Source: an uncultured Bacteroidota bacterium
GTDB lineage: Bacteria > Bacteroidota > Bacteroidia > Chitinophagales > Chitinophagaceae
Length of the DNA: 13,047 bases
Direction of reading: 5' to 3'
Assembly: GCA_903906615.1 (NCBI GenBank)
Contig: CAIVKT010000736.1
Location: forward strand, 1-13,047
Shown: one piece after another, positions 1-6,089 of the stretch
Layout of the letters: each line of letters opens with the position of its first letter
How positions within the stretch are numbered: the stretch's first letter is position 1
Notes under the pieces: generated by a model
What the model was told of the DNA's origin: nothing
Databases searched by the model: none
What the model saw: only the letters and a program-made list of their open reading frames with translations
Made by a program: the position numbers and the translations under genes

Positions 1-85
1 CGCCCTTTCAGGGCTTTCCCATTATGATCTATTGTACCCGGGGCGTTGCCCCGGGCTGTTATATTTCGCCCTTTCAGGGCTTTCC
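1..85. repeat. REP-like palindromic repeat cluster
   Basis: A 19-bp direct repeat, CGCCCTTTCAGGGCTTTCC, occurs at 1-19 and again at 67-85. Each copy contains the small palindrome GCCCT-ttc-AGGGC. Between them, 37-55, is a perfect 8-bp inverted repeat, CCCGGGGC-gtt-GCCCCGGG. GC-rich palindromes alternating in this way, with no coding potential, resemble the dispersed REP-type elements that are common in Bacteroidota intergenic DNA and are often mobilised by REP-associated Y1 transposases. No transposase is present in the window, so family membership is inferred. Confidence 0.6.
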
Positions 86-239
86 TACATCCCGTATTCA
101 TTCAGTGATAATTGAAATTATCAAAACAACGTATTATCAGCTACAACGCGCGAGGGCTGCGATATTGCGCCCTCCCAATGTTTTCCTACATTCTGTATTC
201 ATTCAGTGATAATTGAAATTATCAAAACAACGTATTATC
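53..239. repeat. Diverged tandem duplication, period 101 bp, copying the ruvB 3' end
   Basis: Segments 81-138 and 182-239 are 58 bp long and match at 56 positions (mismatches at 91/192 and 93/194). The similarity continues to the left at the same 101-bp offset: GGGCTG at 53 and 154, then ATATT and CGCCCT. Only about 43 bp in the middle (139-181) has diverged strongly. The right copy ends inside ruvB and contains its last five codons and stop (222-239); the left copy repeats the same codons (DNTLF-stop, read on minus) at 121-138. The left copy therefore lies just downstream of the functional gene end and should not alter the protein. Confidence 0.8.
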
Positions 240-1244
240 CGTTGCTACACGTGAGCGGCCCAGGTGTTTGTAAGCCTTGTCTGTGGCTTCGCGGCCTCGG
301 GGTGTGCGCAGTATGTAGCCTTCCTGTATCAGGAAGGGCTCATACACCTCTTCTATAGTGCCTGCCTCTTCGCTTACTGATGTGGCTATGTTGCTGATGC
401 CCACGGGGCCTCCCTTGAATTTATCTATAAGGGTGGTGAGTATGCGGTTGTCCATATCATCGAGGCCGCTCTCGTCTACATTCAGCGCACGGAGGCCATG
501 CTCTACTATGCCGAGGTCTATAGTACCGTTCCCGAGTACCTGCGCGAAGTCGCGCATACGGCGCAGCAGGCCATTGGCTATACGCGGTGTGCCACGGCTG
601 CGGCGGGCTATCTCCATAGCGGCGTCCGATGTGGTCTTCACATTGAGTACACCTGCGGCGCGTATCAGTATGCGCTGCAACACCTCGGCAGTATAATAGT
701 CGAGTCGCGACTTGATACCAAAGCGGCTGAGCAATGGCGCAGTAAGCAGTCCGCTGCGGGTGGTGGCACCTACGAGTGTAAAGGGATTGAGCGTAAGCTG
801 CACGGAGCGGGCCGATGGGCCGCTATCGATCATAATGTCTATCTTAAAATCTTCCATGGCCGCATAGAGGTATTCTTCTACTACGGTGCTGAGGCGGTGT
901 ATCTCGTCTATAAACAGCACATCCCTTGGCTCGAGGCTGGTAAGGAGGCCTGCCAGGTCGCCGGGCTTTTCTATTACAGGGCCGCTGGTCTCTTTGATGC
1001 TCACGCCCAGCTCATTGGCAACAATGCGCGACAGCGTGGTCTTACCGAGGCCGGGAGGGCCATGGAACAGTATATGATCCAGCGCCTCGCCACGCATATT
1101 GGCCGCCTTGATGAATATGCGCAGGTTCTCGATCAGCTTGGGCTGGCCGGAGAAATCTTCAATGGTTTGAGGGCGGATGGTATTTTCATACTCCCGCTCC
1201 TGCGCGCTCAACTGGTTTGATGGCCTTATATGTGATTCTGACAT
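222..1244 (-). CDS. ruvB: Holliday junction branch migration DNA helicase RuvB
   Basis: RuvB is the AAA+ motor of the RuvABC complex. It forms hexameric rings on either side of a RuvA-bound Holliday junction and pumps DNA through it during recombination and fork repair. The 340-residue product has the full architecture: N-terminal [12 protein letters not shown], Walker [10 protein letters not shown] (62-70), Walker B LFIDEIHR (110-117), sensor 1 GATTR (159-163), the arginine-finger region LLSRFG (171-176), sensor 2 RGTPR (217-221) and a C-terminal winged helix with KGGPVG (277-282). Length and motifs are standard. The ATG at 1244 leaves the usual short N-terminal lead before the conserved core. 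RuvA and RuvC are not in the window, so the gene is not part of a visible ruv operon. The last 18 bases are also present in a duplicated copy downstream (see the repeat at 53-239). The identification is certain. Confidence 0.98.
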   Translation of the reverse strand: MSESHIRPSNQLSAQEREYENTIRPQTIEDFSGQPKLIENLRIFIKAANMRGEALDHILFHGPPGLGKTTLSRIVANELGVSIKETSGPVIEKPGDLAGLLTSLEPRDVLFIDEIHRLSTVVEEYLYAAMEDFKIDIMIDSGPSARSVQLTLNPFTLVGATTRSGLLTAPLLSRFGIKSRLDYYTAEVLQRILIRAAGVLNVKTTSDAAMEIARRSRGTPRIANGLLRRMRDFAQVLGNGTIDLGIVEHGLRALNVDESGLDDMDNRILTTLIDKFKGGPVGISNIATSVSEEAGTIEEVYEPFLIQEGYILRTPRGREATDKAYKHLGRSRVATDNTLF

Positions 1245-1249
1245 CGGGA

Positions 1250-1257
1250 TAAAGTTA
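1250..1257 (-). promoter_or_regulatory. Possible -7 promoter element for ruvB
   Basis: On the minus strand this reads TAACTTTA, one base off the Bacteroidota -7 consensus TAnnTTTG, ending 5 bp before the ruvB start. No clear -33 TTTG lies at the right distance. This is a weak call. Confidence 0.25.
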
Positions 1258-1319
1258 GGGAAAAGAACTAAATGATCTCATATACGGTTAGATATCAACT
1301 ACACTCACAGAAAATTTCT

Positions 1320-1370
1320 CGCAAAGGCGCAAAGGTGCTGTCCATAGATAGTGTTTTAAGTTCGCAAAGG
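1320..1370. repeat. CGCAAAGG direct repeats in the ruvB upstream gap
   Basis: CGCAAAGG occurs twice in immediate tandem (1320-1327, 1328-1335) and again at 1363-1370. Similar CGCAAAG strings are common as dispersed intergenic repeats in Bacteroidota. They lie between the ruvB start and the terminator of the upstream gene, about 75-125 bp before ruvB. I see no gene in 1245-1477. Confidence 0.5.
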
Positions 1371-1429
1371 CATATTTCATAACGCTTTTTGAAGTGCAAT
1401 TGTCATTAAAAACACAGCGGGTAAAAACA

Positions 1430-1468
1430 ACAGCGGCTACCATATGGCAGCCGCTGTACTATTTTTTA
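1430..1468 (-). terminator. Hairpin terminator downstream of the Omp28-like gene
   Basis: ACAGCGGCT (1430-1438) pairs perfectly with AGCCGCTGT (1449-1457). The intervening CCATATGG (1440-1447) is itself palindromic, extending the stem past one mismatch. On minus the hairpin is followed by TGTTTTTAC, and on plus by TATTTTTTAAA, so it could work in both directions. It starts about 20 bp after the stop codon at 1478, as expected for a terminator of that gene. Confidence 0.8.
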
Positions 1469-1477
1469 AAAAGAAAA

Positions 1478-2653
1478 TTATTTGCTGATCACAAATTGCT
1501 TGGTAATACTTTTACCGTTGTTGCTGATGCTCATGAAATATAGTCCGTTGCTTGTATTATCGAGGTCTATGCTTTGCATAAACCCTGAGCCGTTTGCTTT
1601 GTAGGTTTTGTCTGTTACGATCTGCCCGATGGCGTTGTAAATAACGATGCGGGTATCGGTAGGGTTATCGAGTGTGCCAATTACAGTGATCATACTTTTC
1701 GCGGGGTTAGGATAGATCTTTACATCTTCCATTGCCGGTGATTGCGGTACCGCAGTTTCATTAAGCGGCATCAATCTTAATTTAGCCGACATGCCGTTCT
1801 CTACAGTAGCTACAGAGCCCGCGGCGGTATTCTGTGCCAGTACCAGGCCTATTACTTTCATTAGTTTGTGGTTGTAGCCGGCGGGTACAGTGTAGGTATA
1901 CCTGATGCTGTTTGTTGTACCAATAGAAGGATTAGTGAACGCAGGATCTCCATATATACCACCTGTAGTAGCCAATACTGCCCTTACTACATCCATATGA
2001 TAGTATTTAGATGCAGGGGCAATAGGATCGCCGAGATTCCACCACCATGAAGTATCGGCAGCAGTGCCGCAAAATTGCCAGTAATTATTGCAACCACCAG
2101 GACATGGAGGGCGAGCATAGTTAGCCTGGTCATTACCGCCTGCACTGCTGATGCTATCTTCAGTAACATAGGCGTTGATATTCCAGTTGCCTGTAAGTGA
2201 TGTAAGCGCTGTACCCGTTACAAGAACTGTCAGCAACCTTGAACCAGTATCATATGTGGAAACCATATCCACCTGGAAGTTTGGCGTTGCGCTCATTCTT
2301 GCAGCAATGGGGCCATCCCATGGCCTGCCAACTGCGACGCCACTACCTTGTGCAGTACGGTCTATACATGCGGCCGGATATCCTACCAAGGCTGTATAAT
2401 CTGTGTTGTAAGTATCCGGACTCAATGCCATAGGATCCGCATTATGAAAAGATGCAACAAGAACATGCGGATAGGTAGGGATGATGTCGCGCACTATATC
2501 TTCTGCACCATCAGGGCAGTAGCCACACCAAGCACCTGTACCTTCTTCCAGCAGCACATACTTTGTAGTGCCGGTAGATACGTGCATTTGTGCAAATGCA
2601 CCAAACATCAGCAGCATTGCTGATGACAGTAAAAGAATAAATTTCCGTTTCAT
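1478..2653 (-). CDS. Omp28-related, thioredoxin-like secreted protein with T9SS sorting domain
   Basis: The 391-residue precursor starts with a Sec signal peptide (MKRKFILLLSSAMLLMFGAFA, cut near residue 21). An Omp28/thioredoxin-like domain follows: VLLEEGTGAWCGYCPDG places a redox-type CxxC at C43/C46, and GYPAAC (91-96) fits the cis-proline loop of thioredoxin folds. Three more cysteines lie at 184, 188 and 195. The C-terminus from about residue 311 (VKIYPNPAKSMITV ... GLYFMSISNNGKSITKQFVIS) is a classic type A T9SS sorting domain, so the protein should cross the outer membrane and be anchored at or released from the cell surface. The mature role is unknown; Omp28 relatives include outer-membrane or adhesin-like proteins, and a disulfide-exchange function is plausible but not shown. 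It is a single gene with a terminator downstream, divergent from the rhomboid pair across a 183-bp gap. Confidence 0.88.
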   Translation of the reverse strand: MKRKFILLLSSAMLLMFGAFAQMHVSTGTTKYVLLEEGTGAWCGYCPDGAEDIVRDIIPTYPHVLVASFHNADPMALSPDTYNTDYTALVGYPAACIDRTAQGSGVAVGRPWDGPIAARMSATPNFQVDMVSTYDTGSRLLTVLVTGTALTSLTGNWNINAYVTEDSISSAGGNDQANYARPPCPGGCNNYWQFCGTAADTSWWWNLGDPIAPASKYYHMDVVRAVLATTGGIYGDPAFTNPSIGTTNSIRYTYTVPAGYNHKLMKVIGLVLAQNTAAGSVATVENGMSAKLRLMPLNETAVPQSPAMEDVKIYPNPAKSMITVIGTLDNPTDTRIVIYNAIGQIVTDKTYKANGSGFMQSIDLDNTSNGLYFMSISNNGKSITKQFVISK

Positions 2654-2824
2654 TTCTATTATGTTTTTAGTGTAACCAGTTTTTAGCTATGTAAATTTAT
2701 AAAATTCTTTTTGTATTGCCGGGGATTTTCTTTATTAACTGTTAAATATAATTAATTAAATACGTATTGTTTTTATCGGCATTATTTAGCATTCTTTTGC
2801 CACTAACGCAATTAGCTATTTGGT

Positions 2825-2832
2825 TACTTTTG
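2825..2832 (+). promoter_or_regulatory. -7 promoter motif for the rhomboid pair
   Basis: TACTTTTG is a perfect match to TAnnTTTG and ends only 4 bp before the ATG at 2837. A TTTG at 2796-2799 could be the -33 element, but the 25-bp spacing is longer than usual. If this motif is used, the transcript would begin at or next to the start codon, that is, be nearly leaderless. Confidence 0.5.
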
Positions 2833-2836
2833 CAGT

Positions 2837-3673
2837 ATGACGAATTACAGGCCCGGCAACCCGCAGTCCCTGCCCCCGGTTGTTAAGAACATCATCATTA
2901 TAAATGTGATCATGGTCTTATTGCAATTTGCCCTTGGCAAGGCGGGCATCAACCTGGGCGATTACCTTGGATTGCATTACTGGGCCTCGCCATTGTTTAA
3001 ATGGTGGCAGCCGCTTACGCATATATTCATGCACGGAGACCCGTATGATGTGCAGGGTACACTGATGCACATAGGCTTCAATATGCTGGCCCTCTGGATG
3101 TTTGGCCGCGTGTTGGAGAATATGTGGGGGCCAAGGAAGTTTCTTATTTTTTACCTGGTATGCGGAATTGGCGCGGCGATATGCCATATGGGTGTGCTTA
3201 CGTTTGAATATACACGCTTCTACAATGCCTTCCTGGCTTACCAGGCGCACCCGGGACTTACTGAATTCCTGATATTTATCAGGAACCACCATGTACCGGT
3301 AGATCCCGCATCAATGGTGCAATGGAATGCCGCCCCCACAGCTCCCGGGCAGATAAGGGAGTCTGTAACTTTCCTGAATGACTATTATACCCACATGATC
3401 AATGAAGCTACTGTGGGTGCTTCGGGTGCGGTATTCGGGGTGTTGTTTGCGTTTGCGTATCTTTTTCCGAATGTGGAGCTGCTGCTTATTTTTCCGCCTA
3501 TACCAGTGAAAGCAAAGTGGGTGGTTACGGTTTACGCGCTTATCGAGCTGTTTTCGGGTATCCAGAATTCTGCCGGAGACAATGTGGCCCATTTTGCCCA
3601 TCTCGGTGGTATGCTCTTTGCATTCCTATTGTTAAGAATATGGAATAGTAAGGCGGGTAACCGCTTTTATTGA
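2837..3673 (+). CDS. Rhomboid-family intramembrane serine protease (catalytic residues intact)
   Basis: Rhomboids cut transmembrane substrates inside the membrane using a Ser-His dyad. In this 278-residue protein, TM1 covers about 17-34. TM2 carries the HxxxN oxyanion motif (H78...N82). TM3 is about 101-120. The nucleophile motif GASGAVFG is at 194-201 (S196), and the TM6 histidine motif AHLGG is at 254-258 (H255). All catalytic elements are present, so activity is expected; the substrate is unknown. Between TM3 and TM4 is an unusually long segment, about residues 121-190, containing FYNAFLAY and a Pro/His-rich part. In GlpG topology this loop is on the periplasmic face above the active site, where GlpG has only a short loop. 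The gene is followed after 12 bp by a second rhomboid homologue, so the two are probably co-transcribed. The -7 motif 4 bp upstream supports the start. Confidence 0.92.
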   Translation: MTNYRPGNPQSLPPVVKNIIIINVIMVLLQFALGKAGINLGDYLGLHYWASPLFKWWQPLTHIFMHGDPYDVQGTLMHIGFNMLALWMFGRVLENMWGPRKFLIFYLVCGIGAAICHMGVLTFEYTRFYNAFLAYQAHPGLTEFLIFIRNHHVPVDPASMVQWNAAPTAPGQIRESVTFLNDYYTHMINEATVGASGAVFGVLFAFAYLFPNVELLLIFPPIPVKAKWVVTVYALIELFSGIQNSAGDNVAHFAHLGGMLFAFLLLRIWNSKAGNRFY

Positions 3674-3685
3674 TAATTTTACAGA

Positions 3686-4585
3686 ATGAATACAGGGCGC
3701 AAAAAGTCGGTTCTATCGTACATACCGGGCTATACCAATAATGCGGTATTGCAGGTGATCATATTCTCAGCTATTACTTATACGCTCCTGGCCTTTAGCT
3801 GGGCTATCATCAAGTTGGTATTTGATGGCGACAGCAGTTTGTACGACCTGCATTTTATACCGAACCTGGCGCTGCCTACGCTGGCAGCATATAAAGCCCA
3901 TTGGTGGACGATACTTACCTATGGGTGGTTCCAGAACATTGGCTTCATGGAGCTTATCAGTAATATGCTGTGGTTCTATTGCTTTGGGTCTGTGGTGCAG
4001 TCGCTGGTGGGCCACAGGCAAGTGATTCCACTATATGTATACAGCTTGCTGGCAGGTGGCGTTTTTTACCTGTTGGCGCAAACGCTGCCGGGCAATTTTG
4101 GGTATTGCCCTCCCTACATACTGGGGCCACGTGCTGCGCTTATGGGCATGGCGGTGGCTGCGATCACACTTACACCGAGGTATCGTTTCTATCTTACCGA
4201 GACATTCAGCATCCCCATACTTGTAGTTGCGGGCATTTTCGCTTTTTTAATGGTATTGAGTTCAGGCTATTATATGCCTGTGGTATTGATGCTGGCAGGC
4301 GGCGGGCTGATGGGCCTCGGTTATATAAAACTGCTTAAAGCAGGCTACAGGCCCGGCGGGTGGATGTATGCTTTTGCAGATAAGATGGAAGGGCTGGTAA
4401 CACCCAATGAGCGCAATCTGCGCAACAAACAGGGCCGCAATAATATTTTTCATAACCCCTACCGCCAGCAAAAAGAAGTGTTGCAAGACCGCGTAGATGA
4501 CATACTGGATAAGATCAACCAAAAGGGCTACAATTCGCTAACGTCTGAAGAAAAGGATATACTAACGCGTGTGGGAAGGGAGTAG
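3686..4585 (+). CDS. Rhomboid-like pseudoprotease with DUF6576-type C-terminal tail
   Basis: This 299-residue polytopic membrane protein aligns with its upstream neighbour along the rhomboid core but lacks every catalytic residue. In the TM2 motif, MHIGFNML is replaced by MELISNML (His to Glu at 89, Asn93 kept). GASGAVFG is replaced by GPRAALMG (147-154), which puts Arg149 where the serine should be. The AHLGG histidine is replaced in LMLAGGG (201-207). It should therefore be an inactive rhomboid (iRhom/Derlin-like in concept). After the last TM segment, a soluble tail from about 225 ends in DRVDDILDKINQKGY and LTSEEKDIL, matching my recollection of the DUF6576 tail found on Bacteroidota rhomboids. 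The frame is open with no truncation, so the gene looks maintained. Likely roles are partner, regulator or substrate adaptor of the adjacent active rhomboid; this is inference from adjacency. Confidence 0.85.
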   Translation: MNTGRKKSVLSYIPGYTNNAVLQVIIFSAITYTLLAFSWAIIKLVFDGDSSLYDLHFIPNLALPTLAAYKAHWWTILTYGWFQNIGFMELISNMLWFYCFGSVVQSLVGHRQVIPLYVYSLLAGGVFYLLAQTLPGNFGYCPPYILGPRAALMGMAVAAITLTPRYRFYLTETFSIPILVVAGIFAFLMVLSSGYYMPVVLMLAGGGLMGLGYIKLLKAGYRPGGWMYAFADKMEGLVTPNERNLRNKQGRNNIFHNPYRQQKEVLQDRVDDILDKINQKGYNSLTSEEKDILTRVGRE

Positions 4586-4618
4586 GGGTTTACTCATTTG
4601 TGACCATACGTGAGTTAT

Positions 4619-4672
4619 CTGCCCTGTACGAGTTGAGGGCAGGGGCAAGCCCAGCCCGTACGGCGAGATGTG
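4619..4672. repeat. Palindromic dispersed repeat, copy 1
   Basis: The hairpin CTGCCCT (4619-4625) / AGGGCAG (4636-4642) runs directly into the conserved core: GGGGCAAGCCCAGCCC, then TACGGCGAGATGTG ending at 4672. The core of 36 bp (4637-4672) differs from copy 2 at one base, the position before TACGG. It lacks the GGAGAACA extension seen in copies 2 and 3. Confidence 0.8.
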
Positions 4673-4950
4673 CCGGAGACTACCCCATGTAGGGTTTTAT
4701 TGCATAACTGCAAGTATATTGCTGTCTTCTTCCGGTATTTTCCGATTTTTTCCGGTTATTGCAACATGGCGGAAACGGCTGTGTTGCTTTACAGTAAAGG
4801 TATTCAGCCGATTTTTCCTATTATTTTTCCGGTTTAAAACCCTGCTTTCCGATATGGGTTTGCCCGATGAACTCTTTACGCCGAACGGACGTTTTCACCA
4901 TTTTATAGTATAAAGATCGTACGAGGAAATGAATTAGCGAAAATGAATTT

Positions 4951-4999
4951 CTATGACAGCGCGCTTTTCGCACTATGATAGTACACATAGCGTCTATGA
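4951..4999. repeat. Three phased CTATGA repeats
   Basis: CTATGA occurs at 4951-4956, 4973-4978 and 4994-4999, with spacings of 22 and 21 bp, about two helical turns each. The outer two extend to TCTATGAC (4950-4957, 4993-5000). The middle copy also pairs with CATAG at 4986-4990. No gene lies close on either side, so a regulatory role is unproven. Confidence 0.4.
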
Positions 5000-5205
5000 C
5001 GGAAAAATTTTTTGAGTTAATTGATTGACCCTTCTGCAATTATATGTTATGAGTGTGCGCGTTTTCCGGGAAGTGAATTTACGTGGCATATTCGCTGTTT
5101 CTAAAATAAACATGTTCATTATTTAATACAGGTTGGGGTTTGGTGTGCGCGAAGGGCGTGAGTATAGGTGTCCCACACCTTGGAGGTATGGGTGCGAATG
5201 AGTTA

Positions 5206-5268
5206 CCTGCACAGCGCGAGTGGAGGGCAGGGGCAAGCCCAGCCCCTACGGCGAGATGTGGGAGAACA
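5206..5268. repeat. Palindromic dispersed repeat, copy 2
   Basis: The core of 36 bp at 5225-5260 matches copy 1 except for C instead of G before TACGG. It continues with GGAGAACA to 5268, as does copy 3. The preceding arm CCTGC (5206-5210) pairs with GCAGG (5227-5231). GGGGC and GCCCC within the core can also pair around a 7-nt loop. Confidence 0.8.
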
Positions 5269-5283
5269 CGGTTGTATTATTTT

Positions 5284-5338
5284 CCTGCACGAGTCGTGCA
5301 GGGGCAAGCCCAGCCCTACGGCGAGATGTGGGAGAACA
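5284..5338. repeat. Palindromic dispersed repeat, copy 3
   Basis: CCTGCAC (5284-5290) and GTGCAGG (5296-5302) form a perfect hairpin with a 5-nt loop, followed by the core, one base shorter than in the other copies, and GGAGAACA ending at 5338. The arm sequence differs from copy 1, but the pairing is kept because both strands of the stem changed. Copies 2 and 3 are about 70 bp apart. Confidence 0.8.
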
Positions 5339-5369
5339 GTCCCAATCTCCCCGGCCTTGAAGAGTTTAC

Positions 5370-6035
5370 TCATTTCGTAATAGTTGTTGCGATTTTCTTT
5401 CTTGAGAAGAAGCGGCACGATGCGCCAAGGCTGAAAATGCTTTCTTTATCGTAGCCGGCATCGGCAAAAACACTGAACACAGAAGAGATATAGTAGCGCG
5501 CACCTACTTTAAGATATGGGGTGATTGTGTGGTCTATATTTATAACAGTGCTATCACCTTGCGGGTAATTGCTGTGGCGGATATTGTTCAGTGATACGCC
5601 TATGCCCACAAAGGGATCGAGGTTCTTTACACGGATGACATTATTGAGGTGATAGTACGCCACTATGCCGCCACTGAGCAGGCGCAGGTTATCGGCACGG
5701 TACCGCGTGAAAGCCCCGCTATTGCCGGTGTATTGCTGGCCAAAATTGTAGGTAAAGGCATCGTAACTGAAAGTAGCGCCAATGCTGATGTGGTTGTTGA
5801 GGCCATACTCCAGTTTTGCATATACCTGGTGGTAACCTGATGTATTGTTCTTCACAAAGCCCGCCGGCAGTGAGTAATTCTGCTTGTAGCCATCCACAAA
5901 TCCGAGCGATGCAGTAGCGGTGACGCTATGGCGCTCATATACTGCATGGGCCGCTTGTTTGTTGGCAGATGTATCCTGCTGGGCCCATGCGGATACTGAC
6001 ATCAATGATAGTAAAATGAGCAGACGGCTTTTCAT
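5370..6035 (-). CDS. Outer-membrane beta-barrel protein, barrel-only paralogue of the adjacent OmpA-like protein
   Basis: The product is 221 residues with a signal peptide (cut near SAWA-Q, residues 16-19). The rest aligns end to end with residues about 38-211 of the protein encoded upstream at 6090-7457. Shared landmarks are SLGFxD, YAKLEYG, NHISIGxTF, QQYTGN, RYRA, LDPFxGxGVSLNNIR, YPQGDS, ARYYISS and CRF. Alternating hydrophobic and aromatic residues fit an outer-membrane barrel. It stops right after the barrel (CRFFSRKKIATTITK) and lacks the TSP3 and peptidoglycan-binding domains, so it cannot anchor to the wall in the same way. It lies 54 bp after its paralogue in the same direction, which indicates tandem duplication and probable co-transcription. 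Whether it began as barrel-only or lost its 3' part is unclear; the stop codon overlaps one copy of a 12-bp direct repeat (5364-5375). Confidence 0.8.
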   Translation of the reverse strand: MKSRLLILLSLMSVSAWAQQDTSANKQAAHAVYERHSVTATASLGFVDGYKQNYSLPAGFVKNNTSGYHQVYAKLEYGLNNHISIGATFSYDAFTYNFGQQYTGNSGAFTRYRADNLRLLSGGIVAYYHLNNVIRVKNLDPFVGIGVSLNNIRHSNYPQGDSTVINIDHTITPYLKVGARYYISSVFSVFADAGYDKESIFSLGASCRFFSRKKIATTITK

Positions 6036-6089
6036 ATGGATAGCAAGCTATGAAAAGTAGCTGTGATTACAAAAAATATCCGCCGCCTA

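Larger units (their letters stand above)
4586..5369. other. 784-bp gap with dispersed repeats; no convincing gene
   Basis: No reading frame here has a recognisable domain, conserved composition or convincing start. The candidates (4668-4913 plus, 81 aa; 4821-5039 minus, 72 aa) are Phe- or Arg/Lys-rich translations of T-rich DNA. The left and right ends hold the three palindromic repeats listed separately. The centre (about 4690-5130) is AT-rich, with recurring TTTTCCG strings (4731-4855), a direct repeat AAATGAATT (4927-4935, 4941-4949) and the phased CTATGA repeats. A 6-bp hairpin AGGTGT-ccc-ACACCT lies at 5166-5180. The centre could hide a small RNA or the remains of a decayed gene; I cannot show either. 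Confidence 0.6.

Noticed and set aside
1..239. CRISPR-like array near the left edge
   Set aside because: The repeats are palindromic REP-like pieces and one two-copy duplication with gene sequence, not regular repeats with unique spacers; no cas genes are present.
498..1220. Long plus-strand open frame (240 codons) opposite ruvB
   Set aside because: It is antisense to a highly conserved gene, its translation has no domain or signal, and its length follows from ruvB codon bias.
4668..4913. 81-codon plus-strand frame in the 784-bp gap
   Set aside because: It begins inside the copy 1 repeat and translates T-rich DNA into a Phe/Arg-rich string with no plausible start signal.
4821..5039. 72-codon minus-strand frame in the same gap
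   Set aside because: No domain, no promoter motif and an odd composition; it overlaps the phased CTATGA repeats.
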